From: Actinomycetota bacterium
GTDB lineage: Bacteria; Actinomycetota; Acidimicrobiia; Acidimicrobiales; JAFATL01
Reading direction: 5' to 3'
Assembly (NCBI GenBank): GCA_019243975.1
Contig: JAFATL010000149.1
Coordinates: 1 to 8,302, forward strand
Length of the DNA: 8,302 bases
A program made the position numbers and the translations under genes. Below are positions 6,375 to 8,302 of this stretch, piece by piece. Numbering within the stretch: the first letter of the stretch is position 1; each line of letters starts with the position of its first letter. The notes beneath the pieces were generated by a model that saw nothing but the letters and a program-made list of their open reading frames with translations, had not been told where the DNA came from and made no database searches.

Positions 6375-7134
6375 AGCTGCGCTGCCTCACCATGGCGGCG
6401 GCGGCCGCGTCGAGCTGCTGGAGCAACGTGGCCGCCACGCCGGTGGGCAGGTAGAAGTCGAGCCCGTCGGAGTTGGTGACCTCGGCCGCCGTGTAGCCAC
6501 GGGGCTGGGTGTCGCCCTTGAACTTGATCTCCTTCCAGCCCACCAGGTTCTGGTTCCCGCCGTACTCGGGGATCGAGTACATCCCCTCGATGGCGTGGGT
6601 GAACAGCAGGTCGCGGAACGCCCCCGCGTTCGTCAGCACCTGGTCCTTGGTGTTGTTGTCGGCGCCGACGAAGTCGCCGCTGGCGGCCGCGTCGAGCGCC
6701 TTGACGCCGTCGGCATACTGCTTCTGCAGCGACGCCAGCTTCTTCTGCCAGCCCAGCCGTTGCGGCGCGGTGAGCGGGATGAAGTTGGCCATGTAGTTGG
6801 TCGTGCCGCCCGACCGGTTGCTCCACGGCCCGCCCGCGTGGATCTTCTCCGGCGTGACGGTGAGAGCGCCGAGCATGGTGTCGATGTAGCGGGTGACGTT
6901 CGCCTCGCGCGCGCCCGGGTGACCCATCTCCAGCGGGTCGTCGAGCGGGCCGGGGATCAGGCGGGCCGTCGCCTCCCGAACCACCGCGGCCTGGTGGTCG
7001 TCGAAGAAGAGGAAGCCGGCGCCCGCGGCCTCGGCCCGCGCCCAGTTCATCAACTCGGCCGGGACGAGCGCGGCCAGCCCCAGCAGGCTGGCCCCCTGGA
7101 TGAACTGCCGTCGTGAGATGTGCCCCTCAGCCAT
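6364..7134 (-). CDS. Tat-exported gluconate 2-dehydrogenase subunit 3-like protein
   Basis: 256-residue small subunit of a membrane- or surface-associated flavodehydrogenase. The N-terminus has a twin-arginine signal: SRRQFIQ (7-13), then a hydrophobic stretch ASLLGLAALVPAELM (15-29) and a possible cleavage at an Ala-rich site near 34-39. The mature part opens with FFDDHQAAVVREATARLIPG (43-62), typical of this family. It ends with THAIEGMYSIPEYGGNQN (179-196) and VGWKEIKFKGD (198-208), the family's most recognisable block. In relatives this subunit stabilises the flavin subunit and brings it through the Tat system. First gene of the minus-strand operon; its stop lies inside the start of the GMC gene (11-base overlap). 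No Shine-Dalgarno is visible before ATG 7134; a TANNNT box 9 bases upstream suggests a leaderless transcript. No cytochrome c subunit is encoded nearby, unlike classical three-subunit gluconate dehydrogenases. Confidence 0.92.
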   Translation of the reverse strand: MAEGHISRRQFIQGASLLGLAALVPAELMNWARAEAAGAGFLFFDDHQAAVVREATARLIPGPLDDPLEMGHPGAREANVTRYIDTMLGALTVTPEKIHAGGPWSNRSGGTTNYMANFIPLTAPQRLGWQKKLASLQKQYADGVKALDAAASGDFVGADNNTKDQVLTNAGAFRDLLFTHAIEGMYSIPEYGGNQNLVGWKEIKFKGDTQPRGYTAAEVTNSDGLDFYLPTGVAATLLQQLDAAAAAMVRQRSYGR

Positions 7135-7143
7135 CGGCCGCAG

Positions 7144-7149
7144 ACACTA
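7144..7149 (-). promoter_or_regulatory. Candidate -10 box of the dehydrogenase operon (leaderless start)
   Basis: On the minus strand TAGTGT fits the actinobacterial TANNNT -10 pattern. Nine bases separate it from ATG 7134, which would place the transcript start at or next to the start codon. The lack of a Shine-Dalgarno before this ATG fits a leaderless message. No clear -35 is visible. A six-base match is weak evidence by itself. Confidence 0.35.
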
Positions 7150-7152
7150 CGT

Positions 7153-7159
7153 GGAAGGA
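7153..7159 (+). promoter_or_regulatory. Ribosome-binding site of the 2-hydroxyacid dehydrogenase gene
   Basis: GGAAGGA, nine bases before GTG 7169. It sits inside the 34-base divergent gap and supports the GTG start over any other candidate. Confidence 0.75.
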
Positions 7160-7168
7160 TGAGCGGCC

Positions 7169-8152
7169 GTGCCTGCCGATCGCATCCGCGCCCTCGTCAC
7201 CGCCCCGTTTCGCGGCGAAGGTCTCGATCGTCTCCGGGAGTTGGGGGACGTCGAGCTCGACCCGTGGATCGACTACAACCCGATGCGGCTCTACGGCCCC
7301 GAGCAACTGGCCGAGCGGCTGAAGGAGTCGGGCGCCGACGTCCTCATCTGCGAGGCCGACTTCTGCTCGGGCCCTGTGTTCGACCTGCCGCTGCGAGTCA
7401 TCGGCTCGACCCGGGGCGACCCGACCAACGTCGACGTCCCCGGTGCCACTGCCGCGGGCATCCCCGTCCTGCACGCGCCTGGACGAAATGCCGACGGTGT
7501 GGCCGAGATGACGATCGCCCTGCTGTTCGCGGCGGCGCGCCACGTTGTGCCCGGCGACGCCGACGTGCGGGCCGGCGAGGTGTTCCGCGACGGCACCATC
7601 CCCTACCAGCGGTTCCGGGCGTGGGAGCTCAACGGCCGCACCGCCGGGCTCGTTGGCTTAGGTGCCATCGGGCGGGCCGTGCGCTGGCGGCTGGAGGGGC
7701 TCGGCATGAACGTGCTCGCCTACGACCCCTACGCCAAGGACGCCAACGCGTCGCTCGACGAGGTGATCGAGCAGTCCGACGTGATCAGCATGCACGCGGC
7801 GATCACGCCGGAGACGCTCGGCATGATCGGCACCGAGCAGTTCGCCAAGATGAAGGACGGCGTGATCTTCATCAACGCGGCGCGCGAAGACCTGCACTCG
7901 CGCGATGCACTGACGTCGGCATTGCAGTCCGGCAAGGTGGCGTCGGCGGGCCTCGACCACTTCAGCGGCGAGCAGCTCCCGACCGACCACCCGCTGGTGT
8001 CGATGCAGAACGTGGTGCTGACACCCCACATCGGCGGCGCCACCTACAACACCGAAGCCAACCACTCGCGCATGATCGCCGAGGACCTCGCCCGCCTCCT
8101 GGCTGGCGAACGTCCGCAACGGATCGCCAACCCGGAGGTACTCGAGAAGTGA
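7169..8152 (+). CDS. D-isomer-specific 2-hydroxyacid dehydrogenase, NAD-dependent
   Basis: 327-residue cytoplasmic oxidoreductase interconverting a D-2-hydroxy acid and a 2-oxo acid. The NAD-binding core is GLVGLGAIGRAV (160-171), with acidic Asp186 about 18 residues after the glycine motif, indicating NAD rather than NADP. The catalytic triad is Arg239, Glu268 and His287 (TPHIGGAT); their spacings of 29 and 19 residues agree with the family. TRGDPTNVDVP (81-91) is the substrate-binding loop. Slightly unusual: the signature after the catalytic Arg reads ARED rather than the common ARG-x. Start is GTG 7169, supported by GGAAGGA nine bases upstream; the ATG at 7159 is in another frame. It diverges from the dehydrogenase operon over 34 bases and overlaps the next gene's GTG by four bases, so an aldolase is probably co-produced. 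Substrate is unknown; sugar-acid or phosphoglycerate-like compounds are possible. Confidence 0.93.
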   Translation: MPADRIRALVTAPFRGEGLDRLRELGDVELDPWIDYNPMRLYGPEQLAERLKESGADVLICEADFCSGPVFDLPLRVIGSTRGDPTNVDVPGATAAGIPVLHAPGRNADGVAEMTIALLFAAARHVVPGDADVRAGEVFRDGTIPYQRFRAWELNGRTAGLVGLGAIGRAVRWRLEGLGMNVLAYDPYAKDANASLDEVIEQSDVISMHAAITPETLGMIGTEQFAKMKDGVIFINAAREDLHSRDALTSALQSGKVASAGLDHFSGEQLPTDHPLVSMQNVVLTPHIGGATYNTEANHSRMIAEDLARLLAGERPQRIANPEVLEK

Positions 8153-8302
8153 GCTCGGAGAACGACGCCGTCAAGGAAGAGGTCCTGAAGACGGCCAAGG
8201 AGATGGTGGCGATCGGCTTGGCCGCCGGCACCGAGGGCAACGTGTCGCCCCGCCTGCTCGACGGCAACGTGTGCATCACGCCGACGTAGCCCAACCACAG
8301 AA
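8149..8302 (+). CDS. Class II aldolase/adducin-family protein, N-terminal fragment interrupted by a stop
   Basis: The GTG at 8149 overlaps the TGA of the dehydrogenase (GTGA). The 46 readable codons (to a TAG at 8287-8289) match the start of a class II aldolase of the fuculose-phosphate aldolase type: a helix with KEEVLKTAKEMVAIGLA (9-25), then GTEGNVSPR (27-35), equivalent to the phosphate-binding GTxGNxSxR motif, and VCITPT (41-46), equivalent to the ITPSG strand. A full-length protein would have about 200-250 residues, so the stop falls inside the conserved core. Dropping the T at 8287 would restore reading as TPTSPTTE, which suits the family better. The stop lies only 14 bases from the window end, so a terminal sequence error or a frameshift is more likely than a real short gene. 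Probable role: aldol cleavage of a phosphorylated sugar or sugar acid alongside the dehydrogenase. Confidence 0.7.

Larger units (their letters stand above)
7135..7169. repeat. Inverted repeat bounding the divergent intergenic gap
   Basis: CGGCCGC at 7135-7141 and GCGGCCG at 7163-7169 are perfect inverted copies, with 21 bases between them. The left arm touches the ATG of the Tat-subunit gene, and the right arm ends on the first base of the dehydrogenase GTG. The place and spacing suit an operator shared by both transcription units, perhaps for the LuxR-type protein of the operon. The core CGGCCG is self-complementary and easy to find by chance in GC-rich DNA, so this is tentative. Confidence 0.35.

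Noticed and set aside
5532..6479. Plus-strand open frame of 315 codons opposite the GMC gene
   Set aside because: Arg/Val-rich shadow translation; the opposite strand has the complete flavoprotein motif set.
6262..7116. Plus-strand open frame of 284 codons opposite the Tat-subunit gene
   Set aside because: No domain seen, biased composition, and the minus strand has a Tat signal and family blocks.
7120..8152. Alternative plus-strand frame running through the hydroxyacid dehydrogenase, including ATG 7159
   Set aside because: Arg-rich translation; the GTG 7169 frame has the NAD motif and catalytic triad. Only its last 46 codons, from 8149, are real, as the aldolase start.

Overview
This is an 8.3 kb, strongly GC-rich window (roughly 70% G+C by eye) with G/C-ending codons, GTG starts and densely packed, overlapping genes. 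The gene families point to an actinomycete: a mycobacterial-type thiolase-like protein, a two-lobed HD regulator with a LuxR-type helix-turn-helix, and an LPxTG-like protein tail. An uncultured acidimicrobial lineage is my best guess, but the sequence alone does not settle it. Both ends cut into genes, so the window looks like a fragment or a whole short contig. I see no rRNA, tRNA, CRISPR array, insertion sequence or phage gene. No stretch over 300 bases lacks a gene.

Left part, plus strand (1-2204): the 3' part of an enoyl-CoA hydratase/isomerase gene, followed after one base by a thiolase-like gene. The thiolase-like protein has the TLP1 layout (thiolase fold plus a C-terminal beta domain) and lacks the classical catalytic Cys/His residues. 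The pair suggests acyl-CoA chemistry whose final step is not ordinary thiolysis.

Middle part, minus strand (7134 down to 2185): a compact four-gene operon read right to left. It encodes a Tat-exported gluconate-2-dehydrogenase-subunit-3-like protein, an FAD-dependent GMC oxidoreductase, an HD-GYP/LuxR regulator and a six-helix DUF998-like membrane protein. Junctions are an 11-base overlap, a 40-base overlap and a 12-base gap. The first two proteins form a recognisable dehydrogenase pair: the small subunit carries the Tat signal and the flavoprotein has none, so it is probably carried out with its partner. The flavoprotein also ends in LPPTG, a hydrophobic stretch and an Arg-rich tail, like a sortase signal. 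This suggests a cell-surface flavodehydrogenase made together with its own signalling/transcription protein. It is the most interesting system in the window. The last operon gene converges on the thiolase-like gene, and their 3' ends overlap by 20 bases.

Right part, plus strand (7169-8302): a D-2-hydroxyacid dehydrogenase gene diverges from the operon across only 34 bases. It overlaps the start of a class II aldolase-like gene, which meets an in-frame stop 14 bases before the window ends. These two look like the start of a hydroxy-acid or sugar-acid catabolic operon. The 34-base divergent gap is bounded by a perfect 7-base inverted repeat.
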